Shown here: piece by piece, positions 18,207 through 25,882 of the stretch
Numbering within the stretch: the first letter of the stretch is position 1
Layout: each line of letters starts with the position of its first letter
Notes under the pieces: model-generated
What the model was told of the DNA's origin: nothing
Databases searched by the model: none
The model's input: only the letters and a program-made list of their open reading frames with translations
NCBI RefSeq assembly: GCF_900091725.1
Contig: NZ_FMBW01000017.1
Coordinates: 1 to 53,290, forward strand
Source of the DNA: Streptomyces sp. DvalAA-43
GTDB lineage: Bacteria > Actinomycetota > Actinomycetes > Streptomycetales > Streptomycetaceae
Length of the DNA stretch: 53,290 nucleotides
Reading direction: 5' to 3'
Translations under genes and position numbers: made by a program

Positions 18207-19820
18207 GTGGACCCGGTGATCGTCGTCGGCGCCGGGCCCGTCGGTCTGGCGCTGTCGCTCGCCCTCGCGGCGCAGGGTGTGCCCTCCGTCCTCCTCGACG
18301 AGGATCCGGGCAAGGAGGAGACGCGCCCCGCCCGCACCGTCGTGCTGCGCGAGGACACCGCGGCCCTGGTCGAGCGGCTGGGCTGCAAGGCGCTCCGGCA
18401 CGAAGGGGTGCGGTGGTCCGGGTGGCGGTCGATGCGGCGCAAGCAACTGGTGCGTGAGCTGTCGCTCGGCGAGGAGTCCCCCGAAGGCGATCCGCTGCCC
18501 GCCCCCGTTCATCTGCCGCAGCACGTCCTGACGCGCGGGCTGCGGGACGCGGTGGCCGCGCAGGAGCTGGTGCAGGTGGCCCCGTACAGCCGGATCGACA
18601 CGCTGGAGCAGGACCCGGCCGGCGTCACGGTGCACACCAGGGAACCGAACGCGACCTGGTGGCGCGGGAGTTATGTGGTGGGCTGCGACGGCGCCAGGTC
18701 CACCGTGCGCAAGCTGCTCGACATCCGGTTCCCCGGGCGTACTGCGGTGGAGCGACATGCCGTCGCGGCGTTGCGCACCGATCTTCCCTGGCCGGGACAG
18801 GCCGTGCTGCACCGGCTGCCGCCGTGGCGCACCGGCGGCGCCGAGGTCACGGCGCGGCCGCTGCCGGACGGCGTCTGGCGGCTGGACTGGCTGCTGCCGC
18901 CGCGTGGCGAACTCGTCACCCCGGACGCCCTGATCACCCGGGTCCGGGACACCCTGGCGGGCTGGTGCGGCGAGACACCGCCGTACGAGCTGCTGGACAC
19001 GGGCGTGTACACGCTGCACCACCGGCTGGCCCTGCGCTGGCGGGCCGACCGGGCCTTCCTGGCCGGGGACGCCGCCCATCTGCTGGGCGCGCTGGGCACC
19101 CAGGGGCTCGACGAGGGGCTGCGGGACGCCGAGAACCTGGCCTGGAAGCTGGCCCAGGCCTGGCACCACGGCGCCGCCGACGTACTGCTCGACAGCTACC
19201 AGGCCGAGCGGCGAGCCGCGGTCGCCTCCCGGCTGCGCGCCGCGGACCAGTCGCTGCCGATACTGCGTGGCGGCGGAGGGCTGCGGACGCTGGTCCCGGG
19301 GAGCGCACGGGGGCACGATTCCCTGCTCACCGACGGACATCTGGGATGCGGCCCCCTCGGTGCGCCCCCCTCGTACTCGCATTCGCCCCTTGCGCCCCCA
19401 CGCGCCGAGGCGCACGACTCTGTGGGTACGCCCCCCGGTGCGCCGGTGACCGATGTGCGGGTGACGGCGCCCGACGGCACGACCGTGCGGCTGCGGGAGC
19501 GGCTGGGGCAGGGGCATCTGCTGGTGGTTCTGGTGGCGCCCGGCACGGGGGTGTGGGACCGGCGTCACTGGATGACCGCCGGCGTCATGCCGCGCCTCGC
19601 CGCGGCCGTCGACGCGCTGCCGATGAAGGGTGAGCTGCTGGTGACCGAGAGCTACCCGGGGGCGTCGGCCCACACCGTGCTCCTGATCAGGCCGGACGGT
19701 CATCTCGTGGCGTCGTTCGGCGGGGTGCGGCCCCGGGATCTCCTGGCGGCGGCGGACACGGTGCGGGGCGGTTCGGGACACGCCTCCGTACGCTCTGACC
19801 AGACTGCGGGCATCAATTGA
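18207..19820 (+). CDS. FAD-dependent monooxygenase (PheA/TfdB class A flavoprotein)
   Basis: The 537-residue protein has an N-terminal FAD-binding fold (VIVVGAGPVGLALSLAL, dinucleotide motif at residues 8-13), the GCDGARSTVRK motif and the second FAD-binding motif FLAGDAAHLLGALGTQGLDEG. A C-terminal region of about 110 residues looks like the thioredoxin-like domain of phenol hydroxylase-type enzymes. Such enzymes hydroxylate aromatic substrates using NAD(P)H and O2. No pathway genes adjoin, so the substrate is unknown. The GTG at 18207 has GAGG nine bases upstream. A TTGACG at 18052-18057 could be the -35 of its promoter, giving a leader of roughly 120 bases. Its stop codon overlaps the -35 box of the next transcription unit. 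Confidence 0.87.
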   Translation: MDPVIVVGAGPVGLALSLALAAQGVPSVLLDEDPGKEETRPARTVVLREDTAALVERLGCKALRHEGVRWSGWRSMRRKQLVRELSLGEESPEGDPLPAPVHLPQHVLTRGLRDAVAAQELVQVAPYSRIDTLEQDPAGVTVHTREPNATWWRGSYVVGCDGARSTVRKLLDIRFPGRTAVERHAVAALRTDLPWPGQAVLHRLPPWRTGGAEVTARPLPDGVWRLDWLLPPRGELVTPDALITRVRDTLAGWCGETPPYELLDTGVYTLHHRLALRWRADRAFLAGDAAHLLGALGTQGLDEGLRDAENLAWKLAQAWHHGAADVLLDSYQAERRAAVASRLRAADQSLPILRGGGGLRTLVPGSARGHDSLLTDGHLGCGPLGAPPSYSHSPLAPPRAEAHDSVGTPPGAPVTDVRVTAPDGTTVRLRERLGQGHLLVVLVAPGTGVWDRRHWMTAGVMPRLAAAVDALPMKGELLVTESYPGASAHTVLLIRPDGHLVASFGGVRPRDLLAAADTVRGGSGHASVRSDQTAGIN

Positions 19821-19845
19821 CCGCTGCGGACGTACATGGTGTACT
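19817..19845 (+). promoter_or_regulatory. Promoter of the Cys leader peptide-dioxygenase-rhodanese unit
   Basis: TTGACC (19817-19822) and TGTACT (19840-19845) are separated by 17 bases. A GTG begins eight bases after the end of the -10 hexamer, which predicts a leaderless transcript whose first codon is that GTG. The -35 box includes the stop codon of the upstream monooxygenase gene. Confidence 0.6.
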
Positions 19846-19852
19846 CCGAACC

Positions 19853-19939
19853 GTGACCGACACCGATGTGCGCCTGTGGCGGAGGGTCCATATGGACCTC
19901 GTCCGCTATGCGGGCTGCGTGTGTCGGCCGTCCTGCTGA
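19853..19939 (+). CDS. Cysteine-rich leader peptide (28 residues)
   Basis: The frame opens at GTG 19853, probably leaderless, and encodes 28 residues. Residues 1-17 read MTDTDVRLWRRVHMDLV. The last ten residues include three cysteines, in GCVC and a final Cys just before the stop (codons TGC 19916-19918, TGT 19922-19924, TGC 19934-19936). Short actinobacterial leaders with this RRVHxDL pattern and C-terminal cysteines occur upstream of sulfur-metabolism genes. In mycobacteria, Cys codons in such leaders are reported to stall ribosomes when cysteine is scarce. An internal GTG at 19868 would give a 23-residue form. The gene ends 73 bases before the dioxygenase start. Confidence 0.75.
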   Translation: MTDTDVRLWRRVHMDLVRYAGCVCRPSC

Positions 19940-20009
19940 ATCGCCTTTCCCTGCCCCGCCCTGCGCGCTGCCGTGCGGGCGGGCATCCGCGCGAACCCTC
20001 AGGACGGTC
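19926..20009 (+). promoter_or_regulatory. Leader/Shine-Dalgarno pairing, candidate cysteine-responsive translational switch
   Basis: GGCCGTCCTG (19926-19935), the codons just before the leader stop, is complementary to CAGGACGGTC (20000-20009), which contains the dioxygenase ribosome binding site. Pairing is ten base pairs, nine Watson-Crick and one G-U. Between the arms lies a 7-bp GC hairpin (19955-19961 with 19977-19983). A ribosome stalled on the leader Cys codons would cover the upstream arm and free the binding site; a ribosome that finishes and leaves would let the arms pair. Confidence 0.6.
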
Positions 20010-20012
20010 TCC

Positions 20013-20582
20013 GTGTCTGCCCCTGCCTCACCCTCCGTACCCACGCCTGCTCCCGTATCCGCACACCTGTCCGCCTCTCCCGGTGGTTCCGGGCCGACGG
20101 AGGCGGAACTGCTCGATTTCGTCCGCCGTGTCGCCACCGACGCCGAGGCCGTCGCCTCGCTCCCCCTCGATCCCGAGGGGCGCACCTGGGTCCAGCTCGA
20201 AGGCCCCGGCGGCAGCGAGGCCTGGCTGATCGGCTGGCCGCCGGGGACCGGCACCGGCTGGCACGACCACGCCGACTCGATCGGCGCCTTCACCACCGCG
20301 GCGGGCACCCTCAAGGAACTGTCGCTGGCCGCCCGGCTGCCCACCGACGGCTGGAAGACCCTCGAACTCACCGAAGGCATCGACCGGAGCCGGGAGTTGG
20401 CCACCGGACAGGGCCGGGCCTTCGGCCGCCACCACGTCCACGAGGTGCTGAACGAGTCCACCACGGAGCACGCCGTCTCCGTCCACGCGTACTACCCGCC
20501 GCTGCCGCGGATCCGGCGTTACAGCCGCACGGGCGACCTGCTCCGCCTCGAACAGGTCGAGCGGCCGGAGGACTGGCAGTGA
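20013..20582 (+). CDS. Thiol dioxygenase, cysteine dioxygenase family
   Basis: This 189-residue cupin oxidises a thiol to the sulfinate, with cysteine as the usual substrate of the family. The Fe ligands are His84 and His86 (GWHDHADS) and His143 (HHVHEV). The catalytic Ser-His-Tyr triad appears as Ser156, His158 and Tyr160 (SVHAY). The arginine that binds the cysteine carboxylate in mammalian enzymes is not obvious. The nearest polar residue is Gln61, so a related thiol such as 3-mercaptopropionate is possible. The GTG at 20013 has AGGACGG five bases upstream, which is the site paired by the leader. It overlaps the rhodanese gene by four bases. Confidence 0.9.
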   Translation: MSAPASPSVPTPAPVSAHLSASPGGSGPTEAELLDFVRRVATDAEAVASLPLDPEGRTWVQLEGPGGSEAWLIGWPPGTGTGWHDHADSIGAFTTAAGTLKELSLAARLPTDGWKTLELTEGIDRSRELATGQGRAFGRHHVHEVLNESTTEHAVSVHAYYPPLPRIRRYSRTGDLLRLEQVERPEDWQ

Positions 20583-21007
20583 GCGACGGCCCCCGGGACG
20601 GCGCGGAGCCGGTCGGGATCGACGAGCTGCCGACGGGAATCGACGAGCTGCTGGAGCGGGTCCGGGCCGGGTTCGTCAGGGTCGGCCCGCAGGAGGCGGC
20701 CACCGCCGCCGCGGACGGGGCGCTGCTCGTGGACATCCGGTACGCGGAACTGCGGGAACGGGACGGGCTGATTCCGGGAGCTCTGGTCGTCGAGCGCAAC
20801 GAACTGGAGTGGCGGCTCGACCCGCGGGGCAGCCATCGGGCCCCGCAGGCGGTGAGCCACGATCTCCGGATCGTGGTGGTCTGCAACGAGGGATACGCGT
20901 CGAGCCTCGCCGTCGCGTCCCTGCGGCAGCTGGGGCTGCACCGGGCGACGGATCTGATCGGCGGGTTCCAGGCGTGGCGTGCGGCGGGGCTGCCGGTCGA
21001 GGTGTGA
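20579..21007 (+). CDS. Rhodanese-like sulfurtransferase
   Basis: The 142-residue protein is a single-domain rhodanese. It has the substrate-side motif LLVDIRYAELRERDGLIPGA, the catalytic cysteine in VVVCNEGYASSLA and the closing GGFQAWRAAGLPV. It starts at a GTG that overlaps the dioxygenase stop (GTGA), so translation is coupled. The pair, both acting on sulfur compounds behind a Cys leader peptide, forms a small sulfur-scavenging or detoxifying operon. The acceptor is unknown. Confidence 0.92.
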   Translation: MSDGPRDGAEPVGIDELPTGIDELLERVRAGFVRVGPQEAATAAADGALLVDIRYAELRERDGLIPGALVVERNELEWRLDPRGSHRAPQAVSHDLRIVVVCNEGYASSLAVASLRQLGLHRATDLIGGFQAWRAAGLPVEV

Positions 21008-21063
21008 CGTGCGGGGCGTGGTGGGGAGGGCTGGGTGTGACTGGGCGGGGTCCTGTCGAGGCC

Positions 21064-21131
21064 TGACCACCGGGTTCCTTCGGTGGTCACTGGCTGGATC
21101 CGGTGCGGGGCCCTGCCGAAGCCCCGCACCG
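21064..21131. terminator. Two tandem hairpins between convergent genes
   Basis: The first hairpin has arms 21064-21072 and 21081-21089 (TGACCACCG/CGGTGGTCA, 8-base loop). The second has arms 21101-21111 and 21121-21131 (CGGTGCGGGGC/GCCCCGCACCG, 9-base loop). Both are perfect. They lie between the end of the rhodanese gene and the end of the permease gene, so they can terminate both transcripts. Confidence 0.75.
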
Positions 21132-21165
21132 GGTTCCGGGTTCCGGGTTCCGGGTTCCGGGTTCC
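21131..21165. repeat. Heptamer tandem repeat, five copies of GGGTTCC
   Basis: Five uninterrupted copies of GGGTTCC follow the second terminator hairpin and end nine bases before the permease stop codon. A further GGGTTCC lies in the loop region of the first hairpin (21073-21079). Copy number is likely to vary between strains. Confidence 0.9.
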
Positions 21166-21173
21166 TACGATGG

Positions 21174-23855
21174 TCACTGCCTGGACATGGCCGTCTCCAC
21201 CGGCCGCGCCCTGAGCGCGAGTCGGCCGGGCAGCGCGGTGGCAGCCAGTGCCAGCAGTGCGGCGGCGCCCACCACCGTCGCGTACAGCAGGGGCAGAACG
21301 CTGGGCGCCGCGCTGCCGGTCATGCCGATGCTGAAGGCGGTCAGCACGGCCAGGGCGATACCGCTGCCGAGGGCCGTGGAGATCAGCAGCACCGACAGGG
21401 CCTCGGCGCGGAGCATCCTCAGGACCTGACGCCGGGTCGCGCCGGCCAGCCTGAGCATGGCGAACTCCCTGATGCGCTCGGACACGGACATGGCAAGAGT
21501 GTTGACGACCGCGATGGCGGTGAAGGCCAGGATCAGGCCCATGGCGAGGTAGTTGACCGCCGCGTTCTCCTGCTGGCGGTCCGCCTGGACCTGGTCGGCG
21601 GTCTCCGATGACAGCACGGAGACGCCGGGGAACCGCTGGAGCGCGGCGGCGAGTTCGTCACGGCTGCCGTGCCCGGCGACCAGAACGGTGGCGGCGAGCG
21701 GGTTGTCCATATGACGGGCGAGCAGGTCATGAGGCAGCGTCAGATCGCCGAAGCCCAGCCCGCGACGGTAGACGGCGGCGACGGTGAGGCTGGCGGGGGT
21801 GCCGTCGCCGAGGTGGAGTCTCAGCGCACTGCCGGGGCGGAGGCCGAGCTGGTCGGCGGCGAGTTCGCTGATCGCGGCGGTGTCATGCCCGTGGGTGAAC
21901 GCGGTGAGCGATCCGCTCGTGACGTCCGGGTCCCAGGTGCGGGCGAGTCCGGCCTGGGTGACGCCCTGGGCCTGGTACTTGTCGAGACCGACGCGCACCG
22001 TGGTCCGCACGACCTCCGTGGCGGCCGTGACACCCGGCGCCCCGCGGACCGCCCCGGCGGCCTCGGACGGGACACCCGGCCCTTGCGCGGCCAGTACCCA
22101 GGTGGCGCGGACGCCGTCGCGGGCCTGGGCGCGGGCGGCGTCCCCGAGGGTCGGCTGAACGAAGAGAACCGTGCAGGTCATCCCAATGAGCAGGGTGAGC
22201 GGGGTGACGACGGACGCCATCCGGGCAGAGTTCCCCCGGATGTTCGCGGTCGCCAGGGATCCTCCTGCGCCTGCCGCCCGGAGCGGTCCCGCGAGCAGTA
22301 CGGCCGCGAACCTCACCAGGTACGGCCCCAGCAGTGACACGGCCGTGGCCGACACGACGACGGCGAGGAATGTGACGGGGGTCGCGGCGGCCTCGGTGCG
22401 CAGCACGCTCAGTACGCCGACGAGAGTGGCTCCGCCCACGAGCAGCACCAGACCCGCCACGATCCGGCCCCGCGCCGGGCCGCGCTCGACGGCGGACTCG
22501 GCCATGGCCTCGGCGGGCCGGATGCGGGCGATACGGCGGCCGGAGATCCTCGCCGCGGCCCAGGCGCCGACCAGGGTGACGACGAGCGCCGCGCAGGCCG
22601 GGAAGACGCCCGCGGTGCGTTCCAGGGTGACCGGAATCGCACCCATGTCGATGAATCGACCGTGCAGCCAGTCGGCGAGGGGCAGTCCGGCGAGCACGCC
22701 GAGAACTCCGGCCGCGGCGCCGACGACGAGGGCCTCACGGCCGAGGAGACGGCGGATCTGGCCCGGGGTGGCGGCGATGGCGCGGAGCAGGGCCAGTTCG
22801 CGGTGGCGCTGCTGGATGGAGAGCGCGAAGGTTCCGACCACGACGAGGATCGCGACCAGGAGGGACGTGCCGCCCATGGCGCCTCCCATGGAAACCAGCT
22901 TGATACGGGCTCCGGCGGCATCCAGGAATTCGACGGGGCCCCGGTCCTCGCCGGTGGCTACCTGGGCGGAGGTGCCCTTGAGCGCCTGCTCGACCCGCTG
23001 CTTCAGCCGCGTGAGGTCGGTGCCGGGCGCGGGGGTCACGCCGAGAGCGGTGATCCGGCCGGGGCGGGCGGCCAGGCGCTCCGCCTCGGCCGGCGAGAAG
23101 AAGAGTGAGGTCTGCTGCCGGAGGTCGCGCTGCCCGGCCGGGGCCGCGATGCCACTGATGCGGTACGGGCGGGGAGCGCGAGTGGACTGGACGATGAGCT
23201 GGTCCCCGGGCTTCAGGCCGTTCTGTCCGGCGAGGACGCGGTCGATCACCACGTCGTCATCGGCGGAAGGGGCACGGCCCGCGACGAGGCGGAAGGGAGT
23301 GAGCGGGGCGGAGGCCCAGGAATGGCCGTACGAGGGGCGCGCGGAGAGGTGGGCCAGGGGGCGGGGCTCGGACCGGGCCCCGCCCTTGCTCGCGGACTGG
23401 CCACTCATGGCCTGGCTGCTCGCGGACCGGCCGCTCGTGGGACGGCTGCTCGCGGGACGGCTGCTCGCGGACTGACCGCTCATGGGCAGGCTGCTCATGG
23501 GCTGGGCCATGAAGGTCAGTTCGGGGACGGCCCCGCCCACGCCGTCCAGGGCGCTGACCCGGTCGAGGACATCGGCGGGGAGCCAGGCACGCTCGGCGAC
23601 CGGCTTCGCCTTGTGCTTGACCTTGGTCTTTCCGTTGCCCTTGTGCTTGACCGTGGTGCGGTGGACGTTCTGGTCTGCGGAGACCACGAGCGGCGCGGCG
23701 GCATAACGCTCGGTGGCGATCCTTCCGCGCAGGCCGGTCTCCAGCAGCGTGCCGCAGGCGGTGATCAGAGCGGCGGCGCACATGAGGGCCAGGAAGGCGC
23801 CGAGAAACCCGCCCTTGCGGTCCCGGATCGTCTGTAAGGCATAGCGCAGCATCAT
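21174..23855 (-). CDS. FtsX-type ABC transporter permease, no ATPase gene adjoining
   Basis: The 893-residue protein has the MacB/FtsX double layout. It starts with a membrane helix (about 17-35, LGAFLALMCAAALITACG) and a large extracytoplasmic domain. Three helices with the FtsX core follow around residues 285-400 (TSLLVAILVVVGTFALS, RHRELALLRAIAATPGQIRRLL). A second FtsX core is at the C-terminus (VNTLAMSVSERIREFAMLRLAGATRRQVLRML). Such permeases need a separate cytoplasmic ATPase, usually encoded just upstream. Here only a 33-codon frame overlaps the start. The ATG at 23855 (MMLRYALQT) is the conserved beginning. The extracytoplasmic domain carries a 15-bp minisatellite. Confidence 0.9.
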   Translation of the reverse strand: MMLRYALQTIRDRKGGFLGAFLALMCAAALITACGTLLETGLRGRIATERYAAAPLVVSADQNVHRTTVKHKGNGKTKVKHKAKPVAERAWLPADVLDRVSALDGVGGAVPELTFMAQPMSSLPMSGQSASSRPASSRPTSGRSASSQAMSGQSASKGGARSEPRPLAHLSARPSYGHSWASAPLTPFRLVAGRAPSADDDVVIDRVLAGQNGLKPGDQLIVQSTRAPRPYRISGIAAPAGQRDLRQQTSLFFSPAEAERLAARPGRITALGVTPAPGTDLTRLKQRVEQALKGTSAQVATGEDRGPVEFLDAAGARIKLVSMGGAMGGTSLLVAILVVVGTFALSIQQRHRELALLRAIAATPGQIRRLLGREALVVGAAAGVLGVLAGLPLADWLHGRFIDMGAIPVTLERTAGVFPACAALVVTLVGAWAAARISGRRIARIRPAEAMAESAVERGPARGRIVAGLVLLVGGATLVGVLSVLRTEAAATPVTFLAVVVSATAVSLLGPYLVRFAAVLLAGPLRAAGAGGSLATANIRGNSARMASVVTPLTLLIGMTCTVLFVQPTLGDAARAQARDGVRATWVLAAQGPGVPSEAAGAVRGAPGVTAATEVVRTTVRVGLDKYQAQGVTQAGLARTWDPDVTSGSLTAFTHGHDTAAISELAADQLGLRPGSALRLHLGDGTPASLTVAAVYRRGLGFGDLTLPHDLLARHMDNPLAATVLVAGHGSRDELAAALQRFPGVSVLSSETADQVQADRQQENAAVNYLAMGLILAFTAIAVVNTLAMSVSERIREFAMLRLAGATRRQVLRMLRAEALSVLLISTALGSGIALAVLTAFSIGMTGSAAPSVLPLLYATVVGAAALLALAATALPGRLALRARPVETAMSRQ
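23386..23505. repeat. 15-bp minisatellite (eight units) inside the permease gene
   Basis: Eight imperfect 15-base units run from 23386 to 23505, for example CTGCTCGCGGACCGG and CCGCTCGTGGGACGG. They encode a five-residue repeat of the type SSRPA/SGQSA in the first extracytoplasmic domain. The reading frame is kept, so length changes would be tolerated. Confidence 0.9.
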
Positions 23856-23953
23856 CGTGCGTCCGTCTCTCGTCTGTTGTCGTGCTCCGGGGTCAGGGTC
23901 GGCGGCGGCGCCGGGGTCCCGGCCGGCGCCGGGATGTGCGGCTGCTCCGTCAT
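23852..23953 (-). CDS. 33-residue ORF coupled to the permease, possible ATPase remnant
   Basis: An ATG at 23953 opens a 33-codon frame ([20 protein letters not shown], then TPEHDNRRETDAR). Its stop overlaps the permease ATG in an ATGA junction. The Pro/Ala/Thr-rich start resembles the variable N-terminus that precedes the first strand in many streptomycete ABC ATPases of this permease type. No Walker A follows. It may be what is left after an internal deletion of the ATPase gene, or simply a leader ORF that couples translation. I cannot decide from one genome. Confidence 0.4.
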   Translation of the reverse strand: MTEQPHIPAPAGTPAPPPTLTPEHDNRRETDAR

Positions 23954-24158
23954 GCGTCACACCCTGCTCCGTCGGTGCATGCCCGCGCACTGGAGCGTGC
24001 CCGTGTGTTCGTGCGGGGGGCTACCCCCATATGCCGTCGGCGGTTCCCCCTCGACTCGCCGAGACACACCCGAACGCCACGCTCCGGTGGAGCGGTCCCC
24101 GTACCCGACGGACATTCACCTCAGTACCAAGGACCGACGGGACGGAGACCTCGCACCC

Positions 24159-24854
24159 ATGCCGACCCCTACGCTCACCCCCGATCAACTGGACGCCCAG
24201 GCCGCTCGCCTCCACGACACCGAGGCGTGGCAGCAGATCGTCACCGGCTGGGAAGTCACGGCCCCCGACCCCGTACAGCCGCCCACCCCTGCCCCTGCCC
24301 CTGTACGACAGGGGTCCCCGCCCCGCCCTGTACGGCTGTCCGCCCCCGGCGCCACGGAGTCACTGCCGGGCCGCCGGCCGGGCGACTGGCGCGACCTGCT
24401 GTCCGTGCCGGTCGATCAGCTCATCGCCGATTCCGCCCGCGCCCTGCCCGCGACCGCGCCGCGCGAGCGGCCGCTCCCCGGGCGTCTGGGCGCGATCCTC
24501 CCGGACCGGCTCCACTCCTGGCGCCGCATCGGCCAGCCCGAGGTGCGGCCCTCCACCCATCTCGCCTATGCGCGGCAGATCCTGACCGAATGGGGCTGGC
24601 AGAACACCCCGTACCGGCTCCGCAACGCCCGCGGCGCACGGTGCATCTGCGGTGCCCTCCTCACCGCGCACCGCCTGGGCTACGGCTCCCTCGACACCGT
24701 GGACCGGGCCGGTGCCTGGCTCGTCGCCGAGCTCCGCTCGCAGGGCTGGACCGGGCTGATCGGGCCCTGGAACCGCTGCCCCGGCCGCACCGCCGCAGAC
24801 GCGCTCGCCCTGATCGACGCCACCATCACCCGCGCCGCCCACGCCGGGCAGTGA
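24159..24854 (+). CDS. Conserved-looking hypothetical protein
   Basis: The 231-residue protein has a Pro-rich low-complexity stretch at about residues 38-60. A compact C-terminal part (about 115-230) contains STHLAYARQILTEWGWQN, RGARCICGALLTAHRLGYG, a Trp-rich loop (GWTGLIGPWNRCPGR) and the closing ALALIDATITRAA. CIC and the later Cys could hold a metal, but I recognise no family. The ATG at 24159 has GGAG about 11 bases upstream and there is no other start in frame nearby. It is divergent from the permease unit. No function can be stated. Confidence 0.72.
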   Translation: MPTPTLTPDQLDAQAARLHDTEAWQQIVTGWEVTAPDPVQPPTPAPAPVRQGSPPRPVRLSAPGATESLPGRRPGDWRDLLSVPVDQLIADSARALPATAPRERPLPGRLGAILPDRLHSWRRIGQPEVRPSTHLAYARQILTEWGWQNTPYRLRNARGARCICGALLTAHRLGYGSLDTVDRAGAWLVAELRSQGWTGLIGPWNRCPGRTAADALALIDATITRAAHAGQ

Positions 24855-25147
24855 TCACCCACGCCTCCCCCACGCCTCCCCCACGGCCCACCTGACGCAC
24901 AGCGGCGATACCCAGGCGCTCCCCCTCGCCCCCGCCCGCACGGCTACCCCGTCCCCCGGTGCCTCACCGCCCGATACCACCGCCCCGTACCACCAACCCC
25001 ATGCCGCTGCTCCGTGCCGCTGGCCACGCGTCACCAATCCCGTACCGCCGATCACCGACCGGCGCTTCCTCCGCCGCCCGTCGTGCCCGCCGTGCCCGAC
25101 GCCCGTGGTGCCCGCCGTGCGGTCGCCGTCCGGTACGACGACCCCGG
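24855..25147. other. Intergenic region, C-rich, no gene seen
   Basis: These 293 bases between the hypothetical gene and the end of recX are C-rich and G-poor on the plus strand in the first half. They hold short imperfect repeats (ACGCCTCCCCC twice near 24861-24882; several GTACCGCC-like and GTGCCCGCC-like words). I see no coding frame with start and ribosome binding site, and no clean terminator hairpin. Confidence 0.5.
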
Positions 25148-25879
25148 TCAGAAGGGCTCGTCCAGACCTTCCGTGTCCTCGCCCTCTTCCTCCAGTGCCT
25201 GCCGCACCACGCGCAGGGCCATGCCCTCCCCGTACCCCTTGCGCGCGAGCATGCCCGCAAGGCGGCGCAGCCGCTTGTCTCGGTCCAGGCCGCGAGTGGA
25301 GCGCAACTTACGCGCGACCAGCTCGCGGGCAGTCGCCTCCTCCTGTTCGGAGTCGAGCTGCCCGACCGCCTCGTCGATGACGGCGGAGTCCACCCCCTTG
25401 GTGCGCAGCTCACGGACAAGAGCACGGCGGGCCAGTCCGCGTCCGTGATGCCGGGACTCCACCCAGGCGTCCGCGAACGCCGCGTCGTCGATCAACCCGA
25501 CATCCTCGAAGCGCGAAAGCACTTCTTCGGCCACCTCGTCCGGGATCTCTCGTTTGCGCAGCGCGTCGGCAAGCTGCTTCCGAGTACGCGGCGTCCCGGT
25601 GAGCAGCCGCAGGCAGATGTTGCGCGCCTGCTCGACCGGGTCTCGCGGCTCCCCCTTCTCGGCCCTCGACGAGGAAGGGGAGCCGCTGCTCCTGGTGCGG
25701 GAGCGGGCACGACGGCCCGCCCCCTCGCCGAATCCGGCGCCCGAGCCCGTGTCGTGACCGGGACCGGCCTCCGGCTCGTACACATCCGCGGACTCGGCCA
25801 TGTGTCCGGCGGCGGATTCGCGGCCGGGACCGGTGTGATGGTCAGTGGCGCTGACCGGCCACTCCGTACGACGCGTCAC
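25148..25879 (-). CDS. recX: Recombination regulator RecX
   Basis: RecX binds RecA filaments and modulates RecA activity. The 243-residue protein has an extended acidic/basic N-terminus (about 90 residues, low complexity) and then the three-helix RecX repeats: ARNICLRLLTGTPRTRKQLA, LSRFEDVGLIDDAAFADAWV with SRHHGRGLARRAL, and RRLAGMLARKGYGEGMALRV. The GTG start lies three bases after the recA stop codon, so both genes share one message and RecX output follows RecA. The acidic tail EEEGEDTEGLDEPF closes the protein. Confidence 0.95.
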   Translation of the reverse strand: MTRRTEWPVSATDHHTGPGRESAAGHMAESADVYEPEAGPGHDTGSGAGFGEGAGRRARSRTRSSGSPSSSRAEKGEPRDPVEQARNICLRLLTGTPRTRKQLADALRKREIPDEVAEEVLSRFEDVGLIDDAAFADAWVESRHHGRGLARRALVRELRTKGVDSAVIDEAVGQLDSEQEEATARELVARKLRSTRGLDRDKRLRRLAGMLARKGYGEGMALRVVRQALEEEGEDTEGLDEPF

Positions 25880-25882
25880 GGT

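Noticed and set aside
19866..20012. N-terminal extension of the thiol dioxygenase from an ATG at 19866
   Set aside because: It overlaps the Cys leader peptide in another frame, has no ribosome binding site and adds a segment unlike the family. The GTG at 20013 has a proper site.
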